Positions 11,111 to 21,701 of a stretch of DNA of 64,000 nucleotides are shown here, one piece after another. This DNA is from Talinum fruticosum (taxonomy: Eukaryota > Streptophyta > Magnoliopsida > Caryophyllales > Talinaceae), in the NCBI GenBank assembly GCA_021018815.1, contig JAITYX010000012.1:3211001-3275000 (forward strand), given 5' to 3'. Position numbers and translations under genes: made by a program. Positions within the stretch are counted from its first letter, which is position 1; each line of letters opens with the position of its first letter. The notes beneath the pieces were generated by a model. The model did no database searches and was not told where the DNA came from. It saw nothing but the letters and a program-made list of their open reading frames with translations.

Positions 11111-12614
11111 TTATGCTTGATTTTGAAATGAAAGGACTACAAATACTTGGCCCACTTGGCATGTCCGGGGTTCAGCTTGTGTTGCCCTTGGATGTACTTC
11201 GAGTATCTCATGGTTTGAATGAAGAATGAACTCAAAGCTGATAAGGCAATGTCTCAAATGCTCCAGAGCTCTAATGATGGCATAGAACTCTTAGTCGTAG
11301 GTGGAGTACTTCCTTCCGGTGTTATTGAGCTTCTCACTAAAGTAGGCAACAGGTTTGCCTTCCGGGTCGATACATCTCCTACACCAACTCCGGATGCATC
11401 GCATTCCACTTCAAATAGTTGTGTGAAATCGGGCAAGATCAAACTAGGGTAGAAGTAAGCCTCGGTTTCACCTCCCCAAAGGCCTTCTCGGCTACCTCTG
11501 TCCACTAGAACTTCTTCTCCTCTAGTTGTTCGAGTTATGGGGGCCATGATCGTGCTGAAATCCTAACAAACCTCCTATAGAATGAGGCCAATCCATGGAA
11601 GCTCCTCACCTAAGTGATGGTTGTAGGAACTAGCCAATCTTAGATGGCTCTAATCTTCTCATTATCCACGTGCATTCCCTATTTAGACAAAATGAAATCA
11701 AGAAAAGAAACCCGTGAAGTAAAGCATTGGCACTTCTCCGAGTTGCCATAAAGTTTCTCCTTGGCTAGAATCTCTAGGACTTTTTGAGGTGTTGAGAATG
11801 ATCCTCGGTAGTTTTGCTATAAACCAGAATATCATCAAAATACACAACTACCCACTTCCCTAAGAGTGGTTTCAGCACTGGAGGCATTTGATAGGCCAAA
11901 GACATTACAAGCCACTTATACGAGGCCAACTTTAGTCTTAAAGGTTGTTTTCCATTCATCCCCTTCGCAGATTCTAATATGGTAATAGCCGCTTCGAGGT
12001 CCACCTCGGAAAAGACTTGAGGACCCATGTAACTCATCAAATAAATCCTCCAATCTCGGAATGGGAAATCTATACTTGATGGTGATCTTATTTATGGCTT
12101 GGTTATCAACACACATCCTCTGCGTTCCATCCTTTTTAGGGACAAGAAGGGAGGCACTCCACAAAGACTCAAACTTTCCCTTATCATTCCTTTTTCCAAC
12201 AACTCATCAACTTGCCTCTGAATTTCGTTATGTCTTTGTGGTTCATTCTATAGGCTGGTTTATTGGGTAATGGGGTATCCGGATAGAGATCAAATCTGTG
12301 TTGGATTGTTCTCTTCGGGGGTAGGCTAAGGGGAATTTCGAGGGAAAACTTGGGCAAATTCTTGTAACAATGGGGTCAGTAATGGCTAGGCTAGCTTCCT
12401 GTCCTAGCATAAGCCAGAATCTGAGTGACTCAAACTCATACTGGTGTGACTTCAATAAGTTAGTATAGAGGACGGAGGCCTGGACATGCTCTTGGGGTTT
12501 TTGGATTTGGGATGGTTTAAAGGGGTGAGGGTGATCTTCTTTTTATCCTTAACAAAGGTGTAGGGATTCAACCTACCATCATGCATGACATGCCTATCAA
12601 ACAACCATGGTCTC
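11111..12614 (-). pseudogene. C1 pol: protease end, RT and RNase H
   Basis: Minus strand. From 12614 downward: protease tail (RPWLFDRHVMHDG), linker, RT ([48 protein letters not shown]) with the catalytic YFDD at 11831-11842, then RNase H ([13 protein letters not shown] at about 11420, EALKYIQGQHKLN). Broken by several frameshifts and stops. The upstream half of the protease is on the other side of B1 (18917-19250); joining the two restores the continuous CHLLLGRPWL order. Confidence 0.88.
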
Positions 12615-13530
12615 TGATGGAGGTTTCCATCCAAGCGAAGCTACCAAAGGTCATGGGCTATTAACAAACTTACAAGAGGAGAAACACTTGTGTGGAGATC
12701 AATTTTGGGCACCAAAGACTATGATTCTAGTCCGAGTAATGCAAGCTGAACTAGAGCTTGGAAGGTCATGAGAATTGTCCTTTCATGACAATTAGTACAT
12801 AAATAATTAATGCTTAGGAGTCGAGGCAAAAACAAGCAAAGGATGTCCAAAATACCTAAAAGACTAAACCGGGCATTTTAGGAGCAATCTATCCGGTTGA
12901 CTTCAAAGACCAAAAGGTCTTAGCTTGGATCACCAAGGGGAGAAATGCATTGCTAACACAAAGAAGGATCTAGAGAAGTCAAAGAGCGCTACGTTTAGTG
13001 GGAAGAATCATGCGTTGGACCAATCAAAACCAAGCTTGCACAAGAGGAAAACGAATGCTTGGCCGGAAATCACTATTCATTTCGAGGCCACATGTTCCCA
13101 AAACTAGCTCGGAGAAGGGGTTAGTTATAGTGTAATCTTGGCCTTTGATCTTATAGATACATTTGTAGCCTTTAGATAATGCTCAGCTTTAATCTTTGAG
13201 CATTATATATACTACATGTAACCGGTTTTGGGAAAGTAACTTTGATAGTGAATGAAAACCGAGCTAGTTAATGCTCTTTCCCCTTAAATTCTAAATTGCT
13301 TTATCTAAGCTTGGCATGCTTAGTTGCGCTCGATTGAGTCCAAAGGTTTAGCTAGTGGTGTTATCTCGTATCCGGCTTAGCCTTCGAGTGCCTCAAGGAC
13401 CTTGTGGTGGTGCGTTTGTATCCGTAAGGAACTTGGCTCTATCTTTGTCAAACGACTTATAGCACTCATTCAATCACTCCACTTCCCTACCATTCTCAAC
13501 ACTCACAGTTACTTGCTTAGATATCCATCA
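12615..13530 (+). mobile_element. B1 5' LTR
   Basis: Starts TGATGGAGG and ends ATATCCATCA. TATA-like CATTATATAT at 13201-13210. Stem-loop CTAAGC-TTGGCAT-GCTTAG at 13305-13323. Confidence 0.93.
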
Positions 13531-13534
13531 TCTT

Positions 13535-13546
13535 TGGTATCAAAGC
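13535..13546 (+). other. B1 primer-binding site (tRNA-iMet)
   Basis: TGGTATCAAAGC, four bases after the LTR end; one mismatch to TGGTATCAGAGC, the complement of the plant initiator tRNA-Met 3' end. Confidence 0.88.
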
Positions 13547-13635
13547 AAGTTACGCCCTCCTAGTTGAGTTGTTACCAACCCTAAACACATCAGCTACAAA
13601 ATAGCCGGAAACCCACAAAAATCCTGGTTCACAAC

Positions 13636-14822
13636 ATGAGTGCCAGTATGACTTTGGAGGAAATATTTGAGATGTTGATGAAGGAAACAAGTGAGCATCA
13701 TAGCCAGAATGAGTACCTCCGAAAGCAACTTGGAAAATCCATAAGGGATCGGTGTGACCAACTACGAGTATATCCCCTCCCTCTCTACATATTCCTAGCT
13801 CCAACGAAGTGGATGAAGAGGATAATCCGTTTGCTTCTTTGGATAATCCTAGTGAGAGGAGATCAAGAAGAGGTTTTAGGCATACTAAACACCACTCCCA
13901 TGACTTCAAGGTGGAAATTCCGGAGTTTGAAGGCCGCCTAAACCCGGATGAGTTCTTAGATTAGCTAAGAACCATGGAACGAATATTTGATTACAAGGAT
14001 GTGCCCGAGGAGAAGAAAGTCAAGCTTGTTGCCTCAAGCTTAGAGGCTTTGCCTCAACATGGTGGGAGAACTTAGTGCACAAACGGGTGAGGGAAAGAAA
14101 ATCCAAAACCCGAAGTTGGGAGAAAATGAGGTCAAAACTCAAGGCTCGTTTCTTGCCCCCGACCTACATTCAAGATAGTTATTCTCAACTACACAATCTA
14201 CAACAAGGAAGTATGAATGTGGAGGAGTACACTCGTGAATTTGAGAGGTTGCTCATTAAGTGTGACATTTAAGAGAATGAAGATCAAACAATAGTGAGGT
14301 ATCTCGGAGGTCTAGATGCAAAGTATGCTCAAGTGGTGGAATTGCAACAATTCTCCACTTTTGATGAGGTGTGTGACTTAGCACACAAAGTTGAGCAACA
14401 AAGGAAGCATCATTTCATCAAGAAAGAAATGCCCAAAACTTTTCCACAAAAGAGCCCACCCTTTTACGAAGGGAGTTCGCAAATAACCCACAAAATAACC
14501 CTAACTCCATAAAACAACCTATGCCCCTGTCTACCCCAAATCTGCCCAAACCCACAACTAACCCCAACAATCCACGGAGGTGTTTCAAGTGTCATGGCCT
14601 AGGACACATTGCTTCGGAATGCCCCAAAAGAAGGGTAGTGACCTTGCTGGAATTTCATAGAGGAAGAAGAGCTGGAGAAGGAGCTCTACTTGGTGGATGA
14701 AATAGAGGATGTAGTAGAGGAGGCGAATGAAGGAGAACTCTTGGTTTTAAGAAGGGCTTTGAGCGGATTCAAAGAACCTAAAGAGGAGCAACGAGAGAAC
14801 ATTTTTCACGCTAGAGGCACGA
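13636..14822 (+). pseudogene. gag: B1 gag polyprotein (broken)
   Basis: Start ATG at 13636 (MSASMTLEEIFEMLM), the same start as in B2 and E2. The capsid-like core is split over frames: DFKVEIPEFEGRLNPDEF near 13902, FASTWWENLVH near 14050, then ORF 14075-14272 (FLPPTYIQDSYSQLHNLQQG, EEYTREFERLLIKCD). A TAA at 14270-14272 is followed in the same frame by 14294-14512 (STFDEVCDLAHKVEQQ). A CCHC zinc knuckle CFKCHGLGHIASEC lies at 14581-14622, the nucleic-acid-binding part of nucleocapsid. Gag would package the element RNA in virus-like particles. Frameshifts near 13742 and 14035 plus one stop inactivate it. Confidence 0.88.
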
Positions 14823-15596
14823 GTGCAAGGGGAAGTTTGTTCTATCATTGTGGACTGTGGAAGTTGCACTAATGTGGCTGCTTCAAACATGGTGGAGAAG
14901 CTTGGACTCAAAGCTTCGGTGCATCCTTACCCCTACAACATTCAATGGCTAAACCAAGGTAAAGGCCTCCAAGTCAATTCTAGATGTCTTATTTCATTTA
15001 GTATTGGCAAGAATTGTCATGATGAGTTGTGGTGTGATATTATTCCTATGGATGCTTGTCATTTGTTGGTTGGGAGACCTTGGCTATTTGATAGAAGAGT
15101 TATGCATGATGGGTTCATGAACACCTATACTTTCACCAAGGATGGGAAAAAGATCACCTTAGTCCCTCTATCCCTAAGCCAACTCACAAAAACAAAGCCA
15201 CAAAAGACCCCCATCAAAACCGACCTCCTTCTTGCTTTAGGAGAATCATTCCTCAAAGCAAAGAAACATGAGTTTAGACCCATACAAGAGCTCATTCTAC
15301 TTACCCCAAATGAACCAGAAAGCCTTTCCCAAAACCTACATCCTCTAGCCAAAGACCTACTGTCCCGATTTACCCATGTCTTTCCAAATGAGATTCCTCT
15401 TAGCCTACCTCCACAAAGAACCATCCAACACCATATTGACCTAATCCCGGGGTCCATCCTCACCAACAAACCGGCATACCGAATGAACCCCAAGGATGCT
15501 ATGGAGATTCAAAGGCAAGTTGATGAGTTAATGGCTAAAGGCCTTGTAAGGGAGAGTAGGAGTCCATGTGCTTGTGCCTACTCTTTTGGTGCCTAA
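14823..15596 (+). pseudogene. pol: B1 protease and RT N-terminal region
   Basis: Open frame of 257 codons. Aspartic protease: VCSIIVDCGSCTNVA holds the catalytic Asp in a D-C-G-S context, where other copies here have DGGS or DSGS; the conserved flap and C-terminal block IPMDACHLLVGRPWLFDRR follows. A proline-rich linker leads into the first RT residues ([46 protein letters not shown]). The frame fails at about 15580, where bases are missing in the SPCA..LLVPKK segment. Confidence 0.88.
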
Positions 15597-16720
15597 GAAG
15601 GACGGATCCATGAGGATGTGTGTGGACAGATCGTGCTATAAACAAAATCAGCATCAAGTATAGGCATCCCATACCTAGACTTGAGGATATGCTTGATGAG
15701 CTCCATGGTTCACAAGTGTTTTCCAAGGTGGACTTAAGGAGTGGATATTATCAAATCCGAATCCGAGAAGGAGATGAGTGGAAAATGGGCATTCAACACC
15801 AAGGGAGGATTGTATGAGTGGCTTGTGATGCCATTCGGACTATCTAACACACCTAGCACTTTCATGAGGCTCATGAACCGAGTGTTTAGACCTTTTCTTG
15901 GCAAGTTTGTGGTGGTATATTTTGATGATATCTTGGTGTATAGCAAGAGTGAAGAAGAGCACCTAAACCACCTCACACAAGTTCTTCAATTGTTGGAAAA
16001 GGAGAAGCTCTATGTCAACTTTCAGAAGTGCACGTTCTTTGCTTCGAAAGTGACTTTTCTTGGCTATATAGTCACGGCCCAAGGTGTAAAGGTAGACGAA
16101 AGCAAGGTGGAAGTTATAAGGTCTTGGCCTAGTCCCACTACTATTCATGATGTTCTAAGTTTCCATGGTTTGGCTTCTTTCTACCAAAGGTTCATCAAAG
16201 AATTTTGCACTATCACATCCCCTATGACCGAGGTGTTAAAAGGGAGTTCTTTCAAGTGGAATGCTAAGGCTCAAGAGGCCTTTGAAATAATCAAGCTCAA
16301 ACTTACTCAAGCTCCGGTTCTAGCACTACCAAGCTTTGACAAAGTATTTGAAGTCGAGTGTGATGCCTCCGAAGTAGACATTGGTGGAGTTCTTTCACAA
16401 GAAGGTTGACCTCTAGCCTTCTTTAGTGAGAAACTATGTGATTCAAGGAGAAAATACTCAACTTATGACAAGGAGTTTTATGCCATTATTCGATCACTAG
16501 AGCATTGGAGCCATTATTTGGTGGCTAGTGAGTTTACTCTCCATTCGGACCATGAGGCCCTCAAGTACATACAAGGGCAGCATAAATTGAATCCAAGGCA
16601 TGGCAAATGGGTAGAATACCTCCAAACATTTCATTTCACTATCAAGCACAAGTCCGGGAAAATGAACAATGGAGCGGACGCTTTGTCAAGGAGGTATCTT
16701 CTCTTGTTTCAATTGGAATC
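15597..16720 (+). pseudogene. pol: B1 reverse transcriptase and RNase H
   Basis: RT begins [14 protein letters not shown] at about 15587 and has [20 protein letters not shown]. One extra base near 15785 shifts frame into ORF 15741-16409, which holds [19 protein letters not shown], the catalytic YFDD at 15918-15929, and the thumb/connection ([13 protein letters not shown]). RNase H starts at FEVECDAS (about 16350), is cut by TGA at 16407-16409, and continues in the same frame (STYDKEFYAIIRSLEHWSHY, HSDHEALKYIQGQHKLN, GADALSRRY). Only a few lesions, so this is the best-preserved RT in the window. Confidence 0.9.
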
Positions 16721-17984
16721 CCATGTTTTCGGTTTTGAGCATTTAAAATCTTTGTATGTTGATGATCAAGATTTGGGAGAATTGTATCAAGCTTGCCAAA
16801 ATCACCCAAGGGGAGAGTTCCTAGTACAAGGTGGTTTTCTTTTCAAGGGCACTCGGTTGTGTGTTCCCCAATGTGGAACAAGGGAACTTTGATCCGAGAG
16901 GTACATGGTGGCGCTTTGGCTGGCCATTTTGGCATCAACAAAATGGTGAGCATGCTTAGAGAGCATTATTTTTGGCCCAATAGGGAGAAGGATGTGCTAG
17001 ACATCTTGGAGAGGTGTGAGGTGTGCGAGTGTGTCAAGCGGCTAAAAGTCTTTCCCTCCCTCAAGGGCTCTACTCCCCTCTTCCAACACCCGACCAACAA
17101 TGGGAGGACGTGAGTATGGACTTCATTTTGGGACTGCCAAGGACACAAAGAAACAAAGTTCTATTCTACTAGTGGTGGACCATTTCTTTAAAATGGCTCA
17201 CTTTGTTCCATGTAACAAAACTAATGATGCAACTCAAGTGGCTAATTTATACTTCAAGGAGATTGTAAGGCTGCATGGTATACCAAAATCCATAGTTTCC
17301 GACTGGAATAGGAAGTTTCTAAGCCATTTTTGGATCACAGTTTGGAAGTTGGGGGACCAAGCTACGATTTAGCACTACTTGTCATCCTCAAACGGATGGG
17401 CAAACCGAAGTCACAAACTGGATGTTGGGAGGGCTTTTGAGGACTTTGATCAAGACCAATACGAAACCGTGGGATTAACTTCTTGTTTATGCTGAGTTTG
17501 CTTACAATGGAGCCCCAAGCAAGGCCACGGGTGTTAGCCCTTCAAAGTAGTCCGTGGAGTTGAAGCACTAACTCCCTAGACTTGACACCAAGGGGTTTGG
17601 AAGGAAAACCCAATGTAGAGGCTGCCAAAAGAGTCCATGAAATCTAAAGAATGCATGAGAAAGTGAAGGCAAAGATTGAGCAAACCAACACCGCCTACAA
17701 ACAAAGGGTTGACAATGGCAAAAGGAGGAAGGTTTTCCAGCCTGAAGATCTTGTGTGGGTACACTTACGGAAGGAGCACTTTCCTTCCAAGAGAAAGAAC
17801 AAACTAATGCCAAGTGTGGATGGACCATTTGAAGTGTTGGAGAAAATCAATGAGAACGCCTATAAGATTGATCTACCCGGTGAATATGGAGTTTCCGTAA
17901 GCTTTAATGTTACTAATTTATCTCCCTATTTTGAGGATGATACACTAGAGAATTTGAGGGCAAATTCCTCCTTACAAGGGAGAA
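16721..17984 (+). pseudogene. pol: B1 integrase
   Basis: Zinc-binding region GALAGHFGINKMVSMLREHYFWP...CEVC at about 16905-17035. Core from 17100: VVDHFFKMAHFVPC (first Asp), [13 protein letters not shown] (second Asp), TDGQTEV (Glu) after a frameshift near 17350. The C-terminal part is ORF 17651-18034 (VKAKIEQTN, VWVHLRKEHFPSKRKNKLMP, DGPFEVLEKINENAYKIDLPG, SFNVTNLSPYFEDD), whose final codons read into the 3' LTR. Integrase would insert the cDNA with a 5-bp stagger, matching the duplications seen. Confidence 0.88.
17970..17984 (+). other. B1 polypurine tract
   Basis: CTTACAAGGGAGAA directly before the 3' LTR; the purine part primes plus-strand cDNA. A2 has CTACAAGGAGAGAA at the same position (ending 34033). 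Confidence 0.8.
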
Positions 17985-18916
17985 TGATGGAGGTTTTCAT
18001 CCAAGCGAAGCTACCAAAGGTCATGGGCTATTAACAAAGTTACAAGTGGAGATAAACTTGTGTGGAGATCAACTTTGGGCACCAAAGACTACGATTCTGG
18101 TCCGAGTAATGCAAGCCGAACTAGAGCTTGGAAGGTCATGAGAATTGTCCTTTCATGACAATTAGTACATAAATAATTAATGCTTAGGAGTCGAGGCAAA
18201 AACAAGCAGCGAAAGGAGGTCCAAAATACCTAAAAGCCTAAACCGGGTATTTTAGGAGCAATCTGTCCGGTTGACTTCAAAGACCAAAAGGTCTTAGCTC
18301 GGATCACCAAAATAAGTCACCAAGGGGAGAAATGCATTGCCAACACAAAGAAGGATCTAGAGAAGTCAAAGAGCACTACCTTTAGTAGGAAGAATCATGT
18401 GGTTGCCCAACCAAAACCAAGCTTGCACAAGGGGAAAACGAATGCTTGGCCGGAAATCACTATTCATTTTAGGCCACATGTTCCCTAAACTAACTTAGAG
18501 AAGGGGTTAGCTATAGTGTAATCTTGGCCTTTGATCTTGTACATACATTTGTAGCTTTCAGATTATGCTTAGCTTTAATCTTTGAGCATAACATATACTA
18601 CATGTAACCGGTTTTAGAAAAGCAACTTTGATAGTGAATGAAAACCGAGCTAGTTAATGCTCTTCCCCTTAAATTCTCAATTGCTTTATCTAAGCTTGGC
18701 ACACTTAGTGGTGCTCGATTGAGTCCAATGGTTTAGCTAGTGGTGTTATCTCGTATCCGGCTTAGCCTTCGATGCCTCAAGGACCTTGTGGTGGTGTGTC
18801 CGTATCTATAAGGAACTTGGCTCTATCTTTGTCAAACAAATCTTATAGCACTCATTCAATCACTCCATTTCCCTATTATTCTCAACACTCACGGTTACTT
18901 GCTTAGCTATCTATCA
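17985..18916 (+). mobile_element. B1 3' LTR
   Basis: Starts TGATGGAGG, ends TATCTATCA, followed by GTCTC. Matches the 5' LTR throughout with scattered substitutions and small indels; its TATA-like stretch is decayed (CATAACATATA near 18588). Confidence 0.93.
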
Positions 18917-19250
18917 GTCTCCCTAAGAGTAAATGACAAGCATCCATGGGTATCACAACACACCAAATCTCATCCCTATATGGCTTGCTAGAAGTGACTT
19001 AGATATGACTTAGATACATTTCCTTGATTAAGCCATTAAATGTTGTAAGGAGCTGGATGAGGGGACAATGGAAACTTCAACTTATCCACCATGGACTTGG
19101 ATGCTACGTTGGTGCAGACTTCCTCCATCAACGATCAATGAACACACTTTGTCATTCACGGTACATCTTATATAGAAGATGTTTTCTCTTTGCTCTTGAT
19201 TTTCTGTCTCGATAAACCCAATGAGGGTTCTTCCGTGCATCAGAAGATCT
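18917..19250 (-). pseudogene. pol: C1 protease, upstream half
   Basis: Minus strand: EQRENIFYIRCTV, VCSLIVDGGS (protease Asp in DGGS), then frames broken up to IPMDACHLLLGR at 18917, where B1 splits the codon run before PWLFDR. A frameshift disrupts the CTNV segment right after the active site. Confidence 0.82.
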
Positions 19251-19662
19251 CCTTCATCTACTCCTTCCTCTATAGGCTCGTCACTCTCTTGTAAGCAACA
19301 TTCCGAGTCCGACTCCTCTTTTATCTCCCGAAACTCTTCGAGGCTACTTGGTACTCAGCCAATGAAATGATCTTCTTATTAAGACATTCCGAGGCATAAT
19401 ATCCTAGTCCTTGGCATCTGAAACACATGCGAGTTGCAATGGGTTTTGGGTTGGGTTTCTCAGGGGTTTATGGGGGTTTTTTATTATGAGGTGAAGGGGG
19501 CTTATTTTGTGGAGTTGAGGATTGATTGGTTATGGGTTAGTAGTATGGGCGTCTTGGGTGGTTCTCTGGGTTTGTAGGGTGTTGTGGTTGACTCTCCTTT
19601 TCCTCTAGATCTCCTTTGTATATCCACCTTATGAGCCAACGAGCTTAGATCATCAATGGTGG
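19251..19662 (-). pseudogene. gag: C1 gag C-terminal part with altered zinc knuckle
   Basis: Minus strand: IDDLSSLAHKVDIQRRSRGKGES (19662 downward), homologous to FDEVCDLAHKVEQQ of B1 gag, then a proline-rich stretch. The zinc knuckle reads CFRCQGLGYYASEC at about 19380-19425, with Tyr where the metal-binding His should be. The ORF continuing to the right of 19662 reads into the inserted A LTR and is not gag beyond that point. Confidence 0.8.
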
Positions 19663-20871
19663 TGATGTGTAGTGAGGCGGAAGCAAAAAGGAAAGGGAAA
19701 ACCGCAAGATTAGCTAACCGGGCGGAATAAGACCTGCAGGCGCAATCTTGGGAGAACGGGTGAAAGGAGGGGCAAATGGTTGAATTTGGAGCTGATTTTT
19801 GAAGTGGAGCTTCTGAACCGATTGATGAAGCTCCAGGATTTTTGTGGGATTTTTCTGTCACCGGGAACACCTTCATCCGAGGGCTGAAAGTCAGGTTTTC
19901 AGCTGACTGTCCGGGATGATATCCTCTCGTAACAATCAAAGGTGGGGGACGGAGGGTTTCTTAGATGGAGGCGATTTTGGGGGGGATAAGTAGACTCACT
20001 GGAAAGATGACTGGTGAAATTTGGGCCAAAATGGACAAGTGGTTTAGGAGATGTGGATTGGTGAAGTGGGGGATAAAACCAAGGTTCTTTGCTCGGATAC
20101 GTAAACACCACCGAGGGAACCAAGGGGCACCTTCAATCCGGCCGGATACGTAAACACCACCGGGAGATTGAAAGGACTCAAAGGACACCACCTAGCTGCC
20201 AACTAGGATACATCAATGAGAATTCAAGAGGGTGAGCAAATCCAGCTCGAGTATAAACTCATATATATTATCAAAAAGGGTGCCTTTTTACAATGAATGC
20301 ATGCTGAATTTATAGTGCTCCAAAATGACACTTTACAAATCTGAAAATTAAAATAAAAATCATAAAGATTCTTTCCTCTCCTCCAAGTTAAGTTAGGATG
20401 AATTCTAGCCAAGTATTTGAGAATTTGGGAACATGTGGCCATGGTTTCTTTTCCCTCTCCCAAGCTTCTCATTTCATGATGCTTCTAGACTTCGTTGTCA
20501 TCTTCTTCTCTCGTTGCTCTATTTCCGGCCTTGGTCTCATCATATAGAAATATGGACAGACCATACTTAAGCACCAATTTATTTATGTACTATGAGCATG
20601 AAATGGTAATGTTCCACGGCTTGACAAAGCCGAATTCACTTGCTTCAACATGGAGGTATTTAGGAGGTGAGCTTTGGCTCTTCTTGACATTCCTTAGTGA
20701 CATGTTTATTTATAAACATGAGGACATAAAAGACAATCTCTTGAACTTCTACCCTCCGGGGTCAATTTGCACCGTAGAGAATTCATGTATTTTTGGTCGC
20801 CTCCGGGCATGCTTGCATGTTCAAGATGGATATCCCTCGGTTCATATTTTGAGGCTGGCCACTTTCCATCA
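19663..20871 (-). mobile_element. Solo LTR of family A in C1 gag
   Basis: Reverse-oriented A LTR: on the plus strand starts TGATGTGTAG and ends CTTTCCATCA. Perfect duplications GGTGG (19658-19662, 20872-20876). Removing it rejoins VELHHI with TTIDDLSSLAHKVD in gag. Stem-loop near 20180-20210 (CCTAGT/GCTAGG with a wobble pair). Confidence 0.9.
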
Positions 20872-21604
20872 GGTGGTATATGGTGTAACTCAACAGCACT
20901 AGTAATCTTTTCTTCTATCCCGGACAAGTATCTTACCAAGGTTTGTGGATCGAGTTTAAGATACATCACATTTCTAGATAAGAAACTCAAACTCACTAGT
21001 GTACTCCTCAATACATTTCACTCCTTGCCTAAACTTTTGTAGCTTCAGAAAATTATCTAGGAGATAATGATCGGGTAGGAATTTATCTTTCAACTCTTTC
21101 TTCATTCTCCTCCATGTTTTAATCTTTTCTTTCCGTCTCTCGGACTCTTTTGTTTTGAACATTTTGCCACCAAATTGAAGCATGATGCCTCAACTTAAGT
21201 GCAACTAGCTTAACTTTCTTAGAGTCCGGAACTTCCTAATAATTAAAGACTATTTCTACAGTTTGTAGCTAATCCAAAAAGATACCAGGATGGAGCTTAC
21301 CTTCAAAATCTAGAATGTCAACTTTGATGTCAAAGTTGCTCTTCTCATGTCTCCTTTCATGTCGTCCTCTAGGAGTATGGACAAACTCCTCCTCTAAAGA
21401 CTCGGCTCCTTCATAACTCTGTCATCATCGAGCTACCTTCCGATTCAATGTGAACACTCGATTCTCCGGAATATCTTAGATTCTCAAATTTGTCTTGTAG
21501 TTATTTCCCTAAATGTTTAGTCAAGTACTTAACCTAGGCCTCCTAATCTTGCTTCTCTCTCAAGGTTTGGTCAAGCTTCGCTCAACACTAAAGTTGGATG
21601 ACAT
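20872..21604 (-). pseudogene. gag: C1 gag N-terminal and capsid-like part
   Basis: Minus strand; ATG at 21602-21604 (MSSNFSVERSLTKP then a stop). Core residues around 20880-21183: KTWRRMKKELKDKFLPDHYL, LQKFRQG, IEEYTSEFEFLI, DPQTLVRYLSGIEEKI, VELHHI. Several stops and shifts. The leader between PBS and ATG is short, as in the other families. Confidence 0.82.
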
Positions 21605-21687
21605 TTTTGTTGCTGATTTTGCTTTGTAGCTAATGGGAATTTTGTTTGGGGTGGAAGGGTGGATAGGTCACAAGAGGGGCTCCAAGA

Positions 21688-21699
21688 GCTATGATACCA
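21688..21699 (-). other. C1 primer-binding site (tRNA-iMet)
   Basis: Minus-strand TGGTATCATAGC, two bases from the C1 5' LTR end; one mismatch to the initiator tRNA-Met complement. Confidence 0.82.
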
Positions 21700-21701
21700 A
21701 A

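Larger units (their letters stand above)
12615..18916 (+). mobile_element. Complete Ty3/gypsy element B1 (family B)
   Basis: 6,302 bp with two LTRs (916 and 932 bp), PBS, gag, protease, RT, RNase H, integrase and polypurine tract in canonical Metaviridae order, flanked by perfect 5-bp duplications GTCTC (12610-12614, 18917-18921). It sits opposite in orientation inside C1's protease gene. Hand comparison of the first about 235 bp of the two LTRs gives roughly 4% difference, so it is moderately old. Coding regions carry frameshifts and at least two premature stops, so it is structurally complete but defective. Confidence 0.95.

Noticed and set aside
19502..19939. 145-codon minus-strand frame resembling a fusion protein
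   Set aside because: The right half is A LTR read-through and only the left half is C1 gag; the join is the insertion boundary at 19663, not a real fusion gene.
20495..20902. 135-codon plus-strand frame
   Set aside because: It lies wholly in a reverse A LTR plus the edge of antisense C1 gag; no domain, and the frame is not kept in other A LTR copies.
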